Assembly: GCA_032622095.1 (NCBI GenBank)
Contig: CP136067.1
Location: forward strand, 48,031,549 to 48,095,548
Reading direction: 5' to 3'
Length of the DNA stretch: 64,000 bases
Origin: Siphonodentalium dalli
Lineage: Eukaryota; Mollusca; Scaphopoda; Gadilida; Siphonodentaliidae
Positions 1 through 11,646 of this stretch are shown one piece after another. The notes below the pieces were generated by a model that saw only the letters and a list, made by a program, of their open reading frames with translations, did no database searches and was not told the DNA's origin. Position 1 is the stretch's first letter. Each line of letters opens with the position of its first letter. The translations under genes and the position numbers were made by a program.

Positions 1-1250
1 TAATGAAGATTTATCTGCTTGTAACCTATTGCATATAACAATTATATTGGCTATTAGCCATTATTTTAATGTAATATCAAAAGAATGTGTCTGAAGGGTT
101 AATATATTTTTCAAAAATCAATTAATCAATTCCACAATCCATAGAAGTTAATAGTGTGAAGATAACCCAAGATAAGACATATGAGGAAGAGCTCATGTGC
201 ATTAAAGCATAAATCTGTTGGAAACTTGGAAAGGGTTAATTATTTTCGAAGCATATCAATGGAATATGCAGACAATTGTGTAGGTCATGGGTCAATTATC
301 AGGCAGCCTGTAATGAAATTTCAAAATTAGATAAACAAGAGCCTGGTGTCATTTATCAAATTTGACAATTAACCAGCCATCAGTATAATATTGTTTGTTT
401 ATCTTGGTATCCATCTAACCACTTGGCCATAGCTAAGTAGCAATTAATCATTTCATGAGCTGTTTACAATCTACATGGGCATACACCAGGGAATGTTATC
501 ATTATATTTCCAATAGAGTTGTCCACCATTCGACCATATACCAGTGTATTTCATAGAACTACATTATAAGTCACTTGAATTATAAAGGGCCATAACTCTG
601 TTAAAATATATCGGATCAAACCCAAATTTGAACTTGATCTGTATTTTGGGGTGAGGACCACATGTACCAAATTTGGTGTAGATCAGATGAAAAATGTTTT
701 GAGTCATAGCAGCTTGCGTGAGTTCTAAGTAAACATTAAGAGTGAAAAGGGTTAATTAAATAATACCAAAAACCATACAGATGAAGACCGTGCTAAGAAA
801 AACCTAGGTAAGAAATATGAGGCAGATCAGAAGATATATGTTCAACTTATTACATTGGATAGCATGTGTGTGAAGGGTTAATTGTTTTCTAAACTGATCA
901 ACTAATCGATACCAAAAACTATTCAGGTGAGGGGTGTGTCATCATAAACCTACATATCAAATATGAAAACAATCAGACAAAAAATACTTTGGTTATAGCA
1001 TCGGATAGCTCATGACTATGTGCGGATGCAAAGTGTTAATAATTTCTAAACCGATCAACCGATCGATACCAAAAACTATACAGGTGAGGAGTGTGTCATC
1101 ATAAACATGCACATAAAATTTGAACAAGATCCGATAAAAAATATTCGAGTAAATGAATCGGATAGCAAGTGTCTACGGACAGACGGACAGACAGACAGAC
1201 GGACGGACAGACGGACGGACGAACGACGGATGGTTGATCCGGACGTCGGC
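1..1250. repeat. Degenerate tandem array of ~130-160 bp modules
   Basis: Similar blocks recur along this stretch. Each has a word like AAGGGTTAAT, then a TGATCAAC/AATCGATACC stretch, then CCAAAAACTATACAGGTGAGG. Recognisable unit starts lie near 98, 230, 742, 870 and 1030. The last unit ends in a GACG/GACA simple repeat. Similar modules are common in invertebrate genomes, but I cannot assign a named family. No coding potential was recognised. Confidence 0.55.
1176..1226 (+). repeat. (GACG/GACA)n microsatellite
   Basis: Interrupted tetranucleotide repeat of GACG, GACA and GGAC words at the end of the degenerate tandem array. The short reading frames across it (runs of RTDGQTDRRTD-like residues) are products of the repeat and not genes. 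Confidence 0.85.
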
Positions 1251-1320
1251 ATTATGTGTACCATACATGGTATGGGTACACATAAAAACCAAAACCAAAA
1301 GAAAACTGAGAAACCATAAA

Positions 1321-2327
1321 ACCGCACATCACTACCATCTGATTAAATATTGCCATGTGAGAATCAAGGATATCCTTTTCAAATGTAGCGATGGACAGGT
1401 TAACTGGAAAGGCAATCAACATTGGCCGGTATTTGGGCAATCGGTAAAACAATCCATATACATGTATGATGGTGGTAACACACATTACAATTTGTCGCTC
1501 CAATGTACATGTGTATATTTGTTTTAATCAATTTAATTCAAATATATTACATGTGTGATGCGATATCAAATATTTCTCAAGTATGCTTTTGGGGGATAGA
1601 AAATCAAGTTTAAAAAATAGACCAGAAGGGCTCTTCCATTGTCACAAATACCTATACAGAAAAGGAATTACCAGTACCATGAAAATAGAGAGTGTTCCTC
1701 TCAAAAGTGTTGAAACCGCTACAAAACAGCGTTGAACAATGACTGCCAATGCGGTTCTGTGTTAACGTAACATGGTTGCAACGTTGCTTCAACACAGTTG
1801 CAATGTTCCTGAACGTGGTGGAGATAACTGTCAATGCAACATAACACGGCGGGCGGGGGGAGTTCTGTTAATGAAACGATGACATAGTTTCTGCCAGTGA
1901 TACATCGGGATGTCTTTGTGATGGCCTGACAGACATGTTTTGGCTGACAGCCTGACAACAGGCCTGTCGACGGATATACGGTTAATACATGTAGTGTCAT
2001 CTATTAATTGGTAATCTTGACATTATATATTTTATATTATTAAACTATAGCAAATGGGTTTGGTCTCACTTTGCAGACATGCAGCAGGGGATTAACTCAA
2101 GGTGCGACCGACTGTGTTGTTACAACGCTGGCAATTAGGCCGATCCAAGTTAAGTGTTGTGTCCAGGCCCCAGGCCAACTTGTCAAAACTAAGGCCATGG
2201 TAACATTTCTGTTGTCACTTGTATTTCGCGCATATGTAAGTTACACTAACTAATGTTAATCGTGAATATTTAGTGTTGTGTCCAGGCCACATTAAATGTG
2301 TTTATACTGTTGACACTTGTAAGTTAC
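1321..2327. other. No recognisable feature
   Basis: AT-rich unique-looking sequence with only short reading frames. Nothing resembling a known domain, RNA gene or transposon end was seen. Confidence 0.5.
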
Positions 2328-3080
2328 ATTTGATTTGATTGATTTATTGCTCCACCAATAACACATGGTATATGACAAGGTACATACTATGAATATAACA
2401 TACATTAGTCAACAATATATATACATATATACAAAGATGAATTTTACCGAACTGGCTAAGTGGCACTGGGTATAAAATTCAATGAATAATTTCAGTGCGG
2501 TAGTATTTTCATTTTTGTTTTAAACAATGAAACAGGATTTACACAACAAAACGGAAATACTAGCTATTTCCATTATGTTCTGTACCTCCAGCTTCACTGC
2601 TTCCTTCGTGTGAGATTACTATTTTATCCGTTTGAATGCAAGTTTGAGAAATATGCAAAGTCGTTTTAGTATTGCCACGTTACATATAGTGAGTAAATCG
2701 TGGAATTTCTCTCTAACGGGATATTTCCAATAAAATTGTGGGATGTATTTCTCTCTGAGGTCTTTAATTACGTCACATTCTAAAACAAAATGGAATTCTT
2801 CCATCTTCATGTTTAATATTATCTTACAAAACTTGAGATGAATCTTTTCAAGACAGTCAACATTTTCGAAACCCCATATCTCACTTCCATAGAGGATGAT
2901 AGGTAAAACTGTACGATCAAACAATTTAAGTGACAAGTCAATAGACAGATTAAGTTTATATATTTTGTTTAAGAGTCTGTATATAGCCCTTGTTGCAACC
3001 GTGCACGTTTTCTTCACTGCTTGACAAAAACGTCCATTATGAAAAAATAAAACACCAAGGTACTGAAACTCAAAAATCAA
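2328..3080 (-). pseudogene. LINE (non-LTR retrotransposon) 3' end, reverse-transcriptase C-terminal part
   Basis: The minus-strand frame at 3080-2619 (153 codons) starts inside the protein. It has the conserved post-palm region of LINE reverse transcriptases: FQYLGVLF, then VLPIILYGSEIWGF, then an acidic/aromatic tail. Downstream on the minus strand is about 290 bp of 3' UTR ending in short ATCAAAT repeats near 2328, as in CR1/L2-like LINEs. The 5' part is missing, so this is a 5'-truncated dead copy. It abuts a second, oppositely oriented LINE 3' end at about 3090. Family assignment beyond LINE is not secure. Confidence 0.72.
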
Positions 3081-3089
3081 TTTCGTTGT

Positions 3090-3540
3090 TGAAATACAGG
3101 GTGATCCAATTATTCCAGTTTATTTTTATGAAGGAAAACGTGAGACACAGTCTCACACAGATAGTACATGCGAGAATACGCCTTGGTTGTAGTGATTTAA
3201 AAGCACATAAGTTTGAGCGATTCCTGACTGATGATCCAAAATGTCTTTGGGGGAACATAAATGAAGATACAGAACATTATTTTATGAGTGACCCCACAGA
3301 AGAGAAAGTATCGTGACTTAGAAAATTCCAGACGTCATTTCAAGATAGTGTACCAGGCGAGATAGATGAAGTATATTTCCTGGATGAGATGGCCAAGTTA
3401 TGCGGTCATTGAGCATGTTGTTGTCATTTATAAGTTTCTAATTCGTTAATGTTTGTACCTCATTGTTTTTGTCATTATTATTTGCATGTATTTTATATTA
3501 TCCATAACTAATAAACAGTCATAAATTCAACCCAAACCTT
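3090..3540 (+). pseudogene. Second LINE 3' end, plus strand
   Basis: The frame at about 3090-3316 carries ARIRLGCSDLKAHKF followed by a CLWG-NEDTEHYF stretch, the C-terminal zinc-knuckle-like region found at the end of many LINE ORF2 proteins. In the usual pattern the final Cys of CxCG...EHYxxxC is present; here DP replaces it and the frame stops early. The AT-rich tail has AATAAACAGTC-type polyadenylation sequence near 3508. It meets the minus-strand LINE fragment head to head, so neither copy is complete. Confidence 0.6.
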
Positions 3541-3544
3541 GGTT

Positions 3545-5293
3545 CTTTCTCATAATAAAAAGGGCAGAAAAAAAACGAATCCAATCAAACCAACTAGGAA
3601 GGGCCTAAGTAGTCATTAAGAGAATTGTTCACACCTTTACCCTAACCTACCGAAAACAATAGGTGTCTGCAAAACGGGACGACCCCCCATTATAATATAC
3701 TAGTATAGCTGGTATAACATAATGTTTCAGGCTCCCATGCTCTGACATCGTTGTCATTCTGTATATGTTACATGAAATATCCCATCACGAGACCATATAC
3801 AATGTATATGATGAAGCGACAAGCACATGTTCATCAATTGTCACAGGGTCAAAGACTGTGAAATCCGTGGAACAGAAGATTACAATGAAGCAACCTATTG
3901 TCAATAGAGTTTTCACCCACGTAAAAGTACATCAAATAAAATACTCATTACTTTCTTCTGACATAATTGTAAATGTAACTAAAATTCTGGGGGAAATAGA
4001 ATACTCAAAACGATATTCAGAGCTGTGTCTCATATTGTATAGTGTTATCATGGTTTTAAATACGGAAGCGCACATGCACATTACTTTTTGCTTTGTCTGT
4101 TTTGCATGTTAGGAATTTTTTTAAATCGCTCTGTTTTGAATGTGGCTCATGATTGTTTCCTTTTATCACATTCTAGGTCGATAGAGCATTCATTCAGGGT
4201 TTCCACTACATGGGTCCCTTTCCCCTCACCCAAATTTCCCCTCCAACACATGTTTCTACCCAATCCACAAATTAATGCCTACAACACAATCATGTATATC
4301 TGTCACTAAATAAAACCAACAGGGAGTAATAAACAAAGATAATATTATTTTGCCCATTCATTAACACTGAACACAAGTAAACCAGTTTGCTTGAATAGAA
4401 TGCTTTTCAGGGCTACACACATTGACAACTAGGCCTGAAAAAGAAAATCATATTTCCGCCAATGGGGTCTCAAAAACAGGGATGAGAACACGAAACATTG
4501 AAAAAAGCTGGAATCTTAACTCCAACATACACGCCCTTCAAAATCTTTTCATTTTTGCATGAATCAGGCCAATTCAAGTAAGTTTTTTTTTAAACATTCT
4601 TGTGAAAAAAAGCTGGAAATTCTCATCCCTGCAAAAATGATGGGTCAATTAGGGGTGTCATGATTAATCGTATAATCGATTACCATTTCCATCGTCGATT
4701 AATCTGCATTATTTATTTTGACATCGGAAAATGCTGGGTATTATTGAATACCGATGGGTTAACAACCTTTGATCGCATATCAAAGAAATTCCGAAACATG
4801 AGTACCACTAACTTATGTTGCAAACAGTCGGCAGTTCATTTGATGATGCAACATGGTTACTCTTCGGGTCGTTGTATAATCTACAAATTGGTGGCACTGC
4901 AGCTTTGAACTTATGGCGACATCGTTGTATATTTATACTTGAAACTAGCTATCTTTGCTGCTTTTCTGACCCACATTTAATGAAACCATGCATTGTCAAG
5001 GCCAGCTTATGAGATTATATACTGTATTCCGACTAGTCGACTGTGGAAGTTAGAGTCGATTTTCCGACAAACCAACGTCAACGATTATTTGTCGACTAAT
5101 CGTTTGAACACTAAAATAATCCTCAAAAACAAATGGATATTTCCCTAGTTTTTATGACAAAATCTTATATTTTCGGGAAACACTCTACCAAACGCTAACA
5201 GGTCTTAACTAAAACATCGTTAATTCAATAATTGAACCTACGCAGCACTTGGTGAGTCGTTGAGTTTTTTCTTCTTTGTAGACATGAATGTGA
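3545..5293. other. No secure feature; possible hAT-like MITE near 4650-5110
   Basis: No recognisable gene. At 4650 the words TAGGGGTGTCATGATTAATC and, near 5090, GACTAATCGTTTGAACAC resemble the ends of short hAT-derived elements, but I could not find a matching pair of target duplications. The frame at 3765-4112 has no recognisable motif. Confidence 0.4.
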
Positions 5294-5301
5294 TACACAA
5301 C
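5294..5301. repeat. hAT target-site duplication, left (TACACAAC)
   Basis: Eight bases identical to 11142-11149, immediately outside the left end of the hAT element. Confidence 0.85.
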
Positions 5302-5921
5302 CAAAGGCGTAGCGGGTAAAAATATATTGGTACGGCCATGTAATTATTGACCACACTGACATCGAGCCGCGAAGCGGCGAGATGGGGGGATGGTTTGGAA
5401 GGGGTGTATTTCCCCTTCCAAAAATGAGAATTTTTTTTATTCTTGCATTGAAATGTAGTGATTCGGTGCAACCTAGAGCGATTTTAACCGACATCCATTC
5501 ACTTTGTCAATTCGCGTGTACGATGAGAGTACTTACTTTTAAGCGATAGTACACTGGTCCATGCAATGATATGTACGACAGTGATGATGAGACGATCAGT
5601 TTTAAAACATGAACGATGCGTGAAAAACATGCATAAAAGAGGAATAACTCCAAATTAATTTACTAATTTCTGACCGTTGGATAAACTTTACACTATATAT
5701 ATCGCTGTGATATATCTCCGCGGAGCGATGAGAGTTAACTCTGCCTGGAGTTTGTGGATAAACATGCCCATTCGGCAAACCTCGTCAGATAATAAGATTC
5801 CGTCACCGTTTTGTCACATGTCGAGGATTTCGGAATGAAACATGCCTTGACAGCCAAAGCATGTTGACAGGTAAAATGTCGTTCTCCATTTTTCGCGCGA
5901 TCATCGATGGTGACAATTTAT

Positions 5922-6147
5922 ATGCACATCACTACAGTGGCCTGTAACCCGCTCCGCTGTCCGCCCCTTTTGCGCTGCCCATATACGCCGCTTCTATATA
6001 CGCGCCTACTTCACGTTAATGGTAGGATAATAGATACTACCATTGTCCATTAACGTGAAGCAGGCACGTATATAGAAGCGGCATGTATGGGCAGCGCCGG
6101 GGGGGCGGACAGCGGAGCGCGTTACAGGCCCCTGTAGTGATGTGCAT
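5922..6147. mobile_element. Foldback MITE inside the hAT element
   Basis: The two ~100-bp arms are nearly perfect inverted copies. The left starts ATGCACATCACTACAG and the right ends CTGTAGTGATGTGCAT, and both contain GGCCTGTAAC / GTTACAGGCC and the GC-rich GGGCGGACAGCGGAGC. The centre lies near 6033. Another fragment of the arm (AGCGGAGCACGTTACAGGCC) follows a G run at 6151-6164, suggesting a second truncated copy. Confidence 0.8.
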
Positions 6148-6150
6148 GTA

Positions 6151-6164
6151 GGGGGGGGGGGGGG
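6151..6164 (+). repeat. G homopolymer run
   Basis: Fourteen G residues between the foldback MITE and a fragment of its arm. Confidence 0.85.
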
Positions 6165-7316
6165 TAGCGGAGCACGTTACAGGCCCCATGTGACATCAGA
6201 GATATATTTTGAATTTGAGAGTTTTAAAACTTCAGCAGGATGCCATTTGAATTATTTTGAAATGGGGAATTTCCATGCAAATATATAGTGCAAAAAATAT
6301 AACGTTGTCATCGATCTAAAATAGCCTAGGCATTTTCATGTCCAAATAGTCAAAGCATTCAGTTAACCGATGTGCCAGTTTAATTATGGAATGTTGCCAT
6401 ACATTTATTTTTGACAATAAGTTGTTTTGGAATTATAACACTTAATTGTTGTCTATACTTTTGGGGAAAAAACACAATAACATTTTATAAATAACTATAC
6501 CAACATTCCTAAATAAAACCACGGAACCAGACCGGGTGGATCCATAAGGGAAACGACTTACATTCGTCTACACGGATGATGTCAAATCCGAACGTCATGT
6601 CAGTCAGTACTATACTGTATACCGGTATAAAGTACATTGTATAGTTGAAAGATGGAAATGTGACGGATAGCTCTTTATTGACTGACAACGCAACACAGAA
6701 GGCATACATGTATATTTAACGTATCAGCAACGTTGATATTAAGTTATTCACCCCCATCTGGGGTAGTTGTTGACTAACATAGTGACTTGACGAGTTGATT
6801 CAGTTGAGAAACTAAATTGAAAAGAATTGTCATGAGGAATTATATGAACTTGATATGCTGCTATTACTAACAGTTTTTGTGTGGGAACTCCTGTCGAAAG
6901 GGCTGTGATTTATATGTGCATGCATGAATCGTGTATAAATTAGAAAATTTTAAATTAATATGGGAACATTGTCTCGGACATTGAAGGTTTGGGGATAAGA
7001 TTGCATTAATTTGGTAGAATGTTATTCCGAAACCTTCAATATATGAGACAGTACCAGACTACCATGAGTGGATGGTATGTGCAACCAGCTAGTTCATGAA
7101 CTGTTACAGACAAGTTATACATGCATTGCATATACATGTAGGCATGCAGATTTAATAAGTTTTACCTAAGCTATTCATATTACAATATATCATTAAACTG
7201 CCCAATATCATATATGGCAACTTCAACGAAAAATAGCTCACATCATAATCATGGCTATCGAAAATGTAAAAATTCTGAAAACGATGTTAGTTTATTTTCT
7301 GAACATACATGTGCTA

Positions 7317-7757
7317 TTAAAGGTATTCAATCCGGTCAGAGGATCCCCATATCATCAAGATACAACAACAACATTTCTTCAAAATACGCTTTAGTTATCA
7401 GTATATTAATTGCAACAAAATAATACTAACCATGGGTCCATGGTATCAAATTTCCAAAAATGTGCTATTTATCAACATTACGTTTAACTAAATATGGTCG
7501 TATTATCACTTTAGTATCCACTTGTTTTTAGAGTTATCCATCTTCATCCGCAGTTTTGAACAAGCGCATCCTTTTGACGGCGTGTTTTTTGTCCACAAAC
7601 AATTGAAATAACTGAGTTCAAAAATCCATATCTGATCACTCTTGAGTTTTGATGGGTAGGTTCCTCGATTCAAATAAAATATTTTTTACCCCCCCCCCCC
7701 CCCCCCCGAAGCCAAAGAAATAGTTTTGGGGTGTTTAATTGGATTGAGTACCTTTAA
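7317..7757. mobile_element. TTAA-flanked MITE (TTAAAGGTA family), copy 1
   Basis: Starts TTAAAGGTATTCAATCCG and ends GGATTGAGTACCTTTAA, so the ends are inverted repeats with TTAA at both outer edges. Related to 37331-38096: both contain GAGTTATCCATCTTCATCC and TCTGATCACTCT-GAG. A C run (about 7688-7708) splits the right half. No protein is encoded. Confidence 0.65.
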
Positions 7758-7807
7758 TTCATTACATTACCTCACTATAACTCCCAGAATTCGGGGGGGG
7801 GGGGGGG
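7688..7807 (+). repeat. Long C run and G run
   Basis: A run of about 20 C at 7688-7707 and a run of about 13 G at 7795-7807. They are complementary and could pair. They may be length-variable or difficult to assemble. Confidence 0.7.
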
Positions 7808-8037
7808 TAGAATGTTTACAATTATTGGTGATCATATTTATAATCAATTAGTAACGATTATTGCCACATTATTCAATGTCACTCGCTCTCACGCCACGGA
7901 GTGGTATCCAAAAAAAAGACACACTCAAACTATTTAATGATATAAGAACCTGGAAAAATTCATATTCAGCCTCATTCAACTGCAAATGTTGATGGTTCAA
8001 ATTATATGAAACGTTAGTGTTCGAAGCAATTTCTCTG

Positions 8038-10649
8038 CTATCGTCTGATATGCATATATAATGATTTTATGCCAACATGGGATACATGACACTTTGATTT
8101 GAAAATTCTCAGAACGAACATGTATACAACTATACATATGAGAAAGTTAATTAAGTCTGTCTGGGTCTTCTTTTCACGGGTTGGCACTGAACAACGAGAT
8201 AAGTCAGATTGTGAAAATTGTCCAAATACAGTAGCTCGATTAGTTTGAGAACTACAGACAAACTCATTGCCAACATTGATTAGGTCAATATCCTGTGTTC
8301 TTTCTTTGTGAACATGAGTTACCATTAAGTGGTTTAGTCTGTTTTGATCCATTGTCGTTCGTAAGAAGTTTTTCAATCGCCGAAGTGCACTGAAAGATCT
8401 TTCGCTGGTCGCATTAGTAGCTGGCATTATAAGGACAAGTTTAATGACAGATACTACTTGTGAAATGAGATCTTTCTGGTTCTGACTTAACGAGCGTGCA
8501 TAATAGAGAATTTCTGAGAAGGTTTGGCAGTTGGGAGGAATGTTGGATTTCAGTACCGGTATCTGTAACTGTGCCTGCAAGATGTCGCGATTTAAATCAT
8601 TTCCGTAAAATTCGGTCACCGCGCTCAATTCGTCTGCAAAATCGACTCCCCGGCAAGCCTTTGTCAAAAGTTTCTCCAGCTGCATGTATATAGTGTAGTC
8701 ACTCTGATCGAAGCGGTCTTTTATTGAAACTACCAGGTAGTCCAGGCACTCAAAGTATACCTTTCTATACTGATCTTCCACCGTCTCGGGGAACTCTGGT
8801 GTGGCGTTTCCATCCTCATATCTCCGGGGTGTTTTCTTTGGTCGTTCCATAACCGGTTCATCAACGCAAGTTTTGTCTGCTCGTTTGCCGGTGCATTCCC
8901 AAAGGAGTTTGAAGTCAGCGTCAGATCGTATACTATCGACTGGAGTGTTTTAACCGTCATAGCAGCAACTGACTGTGCCTGTGCAGCTGACATGTCACGC
9001 CCCTATAGTGTCGCGCTAAGATTATCGGCATGGCTAGCAGAATGTGTCCTAGATTGAGTCCAAAAAAGAAATCAAACTTATGCATGTAAGCCTGCACACC
9101 TAGGATGCGCGCCTTTGCTGCAGTGTCAGACGTGTTGATATAAGCCCACTCCCAGAGTTGCATCAGCTCGTTGTAGTTCTCCCAAGATAGACTTGAGTGA
9201 TTCAGCTTTAACAGTCCAACGAGTGGGGCACAGTTTCCTTATACTTGGACTGAGAGTGTCTTCGTCCTTGTCATTAAGCTTTATTTTATTGAACTGTGCG
9301 TCACGCTTTGGAGAACTCTTAACGAGTTTTGTTATCTCTGATGTGATGTCCAAAGCATTTTTCATGATTGTATTGTTCTTAATAGAATCTGAGCATGCCA
9401 GACTTAGAGCATGGCCGTAACAATGTGTATACAAACACCTTGGTTCTTCTTGCTTAATGCGCTGTGCCACACCACTCCGCGAACCAGCCATCGTGTTGCA
9501 GCCATCGAAGCACTGGCTCCGTGCTTTGGATATGGGTAGATCTAATCGTAGTAGTACATCTTTTATGGTCCTAACAATGGTCTCTGCATTTGCACGATCC
9601 AGATCAATTAGACCTAAGAATTCTTCATGGGGGTATAAATCCTCATCTATTCAACGGATACAGATCACCAGCTGCTCTTTATTGGAGAGGTCTGTAGTCT
9701 CGTCGGCGAGAATTCCATACATATCAGTGGCTTTTATTGCAATAGCTATATCTCTGACTATGGTATTCCGGAATATTTTGATAATCTCGTTCTGAATTTG
9801 TGGGCAAACAAAGCGGTCTTTTTTTTTATTCAACCATGCAAGAAATTGTGGGTCATCTTCTGCCCGGAGTTGGCAAAGCTGCATGAAATTCGACCTAGAA
9901 TCTTCATGACCACGAAACGCCAAGCCCTGCTTACAAAGAAACTTTATGCAGGACATTATTTTTATTAGACATTTTCTGTTCAAGGCCTTCTCCTCATAAT
10001 GGGCAACTGACAATTCTTCACCGATATCAGATGTTCCTGGCATAATACGCTGAACCGCTTCTTTGTGACAATCTGACAATTCATGGGCGTTAAAACCTTG
10101 GCGGGACCGACATGCTTCTTTCCAATTTACGAACCCTCGTGTTATGAATGTTGGCTCAACTTTACGCGACGATAGTTTCTTCTCTCGGTAGGCTTGTATG
10201 CAAATTCCACAATATGCAGCATCAGATGTTTCATTATAGTGTATCCACGGCCATTTATCAAACCATCCCGACTGAAAAGATCTCAACACGGGAGCTTTCT
10301 TGCCAAATGTTCGTTTTGAAAAATTCACATTTCTTGGCTGGTTATTGCCATTTGCCAGGGTAAGTTCTATTTCGGCAATCGTTTCGGTAGACCTACTACT
10401 AGTAGAATTTTCATGTTCACTGAACAAGGCACAGGGTCTAATGGATTCAGACTGAGTCTCACTCACTGTGGCCGTACTCTCAGCTTCATCGCCAGTATTG
10501 GCAGTTTCGAGTAGCATTTGTTCATGTTCGACAGAATGGACACCAGGCATAACTTGATCTTGTCCTGTGTTTTCATTAGCTGTGCTAATAGTGACATTTG
10601 ATTTGAAATAATTTAAAAGTTTCTTCTGTTTCGAATTTTTAGTTGACAT
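8038..10649 (-). pseudogene. hAT transposase (ZMYM1/TTF-zinc-finger type), degenerate
   Basis: Reading from 10649 downward. The first 332 codons hold a low-complexity N-terminus, a TTF-type zinc finger (AYCGIC with following His/Cys and KEACRSRQGF) and a DUF4371-like region ending in ADETTDLSN. A TGA at 9651-9653 interrupts, but the same frame continues to 9126 with the CxTHCYGHALSLA and LCPTRWTV motifs. Further lesions are a 1-nt shift near 9180, a shift near 9035, a TAG at 9003-9005 and a shift near 8935. The frame 8850-8038 then gives the hAT C-terminal dimerisation domain with ATSERSFSALRRLKN. Five lesions mean no functional transposase. The order of domains and the length are those of animal ZMYM1-like hAT transposases. 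Confidence 0.9.
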
Positions 10650-11141
10650 AATTGATCATTTGATGGTGACAACTGAAAGTCATGAAGCCTGGGGCAGGGA
10701 TATATAGTCAGACTATAGTAACACTATGGCCGGACTAACATTGAACCCACCCTGGGCATCGTAGCTTTCAGCAATTACCATTTAAAATAACGCGCGACAA
10801 AAACATTCGGTTATGCCCCTTTGATCGCGCAGTACATATCTCGTGCATCCATTGTTCGACGTCGGAATATAACCGATTGACGTATATACGCTATACAACG
10901 TAACCGATATACGGCAACGTTTCCTTATAAACGGGGTAAAACCCAATGAACTCAAGGCATAATACGGGTTACCTTTATATAGATGGTTAAATGTGTGACT
11001 GAATCACATTGTAATACGTTGTGCGTCATTTACCAAGTGTTTGGAGAACGTGGCCGGTAATATTGGCCTATTCAGTATTATTTTTTGGTGAAATATTGGT
11101 ATGGCCAAAACCGTCCGGCCGTACTTACAACTACGCCCTTG

Positions 11142-11149
11142 TACACAAC
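11142..11149. repeat. hAT target-site duplication, right (TACACAAC)
   Basis: Eight bases identical to 5294-5301, immediately outside the right end of the hAT element. Confidence 0.85.
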
Positions 11150-11261
11150 TAATGACCAAAAATTCCAAATGCGCTTCTTTCGTGGTACGGCGGTAATCGA
11201 TGGAGGTGTGTAAATCACATTAAAAATGTAGCTCAATCAGGCTACAGTAGACAAAACGATC

Positions 11262-11640
11262 TACCCCGCTGGACAAAACAAGTGTCCATTGGCACCGCGG
11301 TGTATTTGCCGTTCGGTCGCGGTGTCAGAGTTTGTAACTGCAGTTGAGCACCGCGGCCGAACGGCAAGTACACTGCAGCCGAGCGGCAAGTACACCATGG
11401 CCGAAAGGCAACTACAACGCGGCCGAATGGCATGTACAGCGTGGTTAGATTTCGGGTTTGTATCATCTTTTTTCAGTTTAATGAACGTACACCGCGGCAA
11501 CTACACCATGGCCGAATGGCAAGTACACCGCAGCCCAACTGTTGTTAGCCGGTGGAGCCGCAGTGTAGTTGCATTTCGGCCGGGGTGGCAACGCTAACCG
11601 CACCGCGGTTAAGTGGACACTTGTTTTGTCCAGCAGGGTA
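11262..11640. mobile_element. TIR element with GC-rich 20-22 bp minisatellite core
   Basis: The ends are inverted repeats: CCCCGCTGGACAAAACAAG at the left and CTTGTTTTGTCCAGCAGGG at the right, one mismatch in about 25 bp, each flanked by TA. The inside is far more GC-rich than the surroundings and is built from imperfect copies of GCGGCCGAACGGCAAGTAC at about 20-22 bp spacing, most at 11345-11440 and again at 11490-11540. Reading frames through it are repeat artefacts. Superfamily not determined. Confidence 0.75.
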
Positions 11641-11646
11641 CGTATA

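Larger units (their letters stand above)
5302..11141 (-). mobile_element. Complete hAT transposon, inactive
   Basis: The left end reads CAAAGGCGTAG at 5302. The right end reads CTACGCCCTTG ending at 11141, its inverted repeat with one mismatch. Both ends are flanked by the same 8 bp, TACACAAC (5294-5301 and 11142-11149), the 8-bp target duplication typical of hAT insertion. The element is 5840 bp and carries a degenerate transposase gene on the minus strand (10649-8038). The 2.7 kb between 5302 and 8037 is noncoding and holds a foldback element (5922-6147), a TTAA-flanked MITE (7317-7757) and long C or G runs. The inner parts of the TIRs are only loosely similar (GTACGGCC shared). Confidence 0.88.

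Noticed and set aside
3765-4112. 115-codon plus-strand frame as a gene
   Set aside because: No recognisable motif, no clear splice or start context, and length is within chance for this composition.
4650-5110. Short hAT-like MITE with TAGGGGTGTCATGATTAATC end
   Set aside because: The right end does not match well and no 8-bp duplication was found; kept only as a possibility in the spacer entry.
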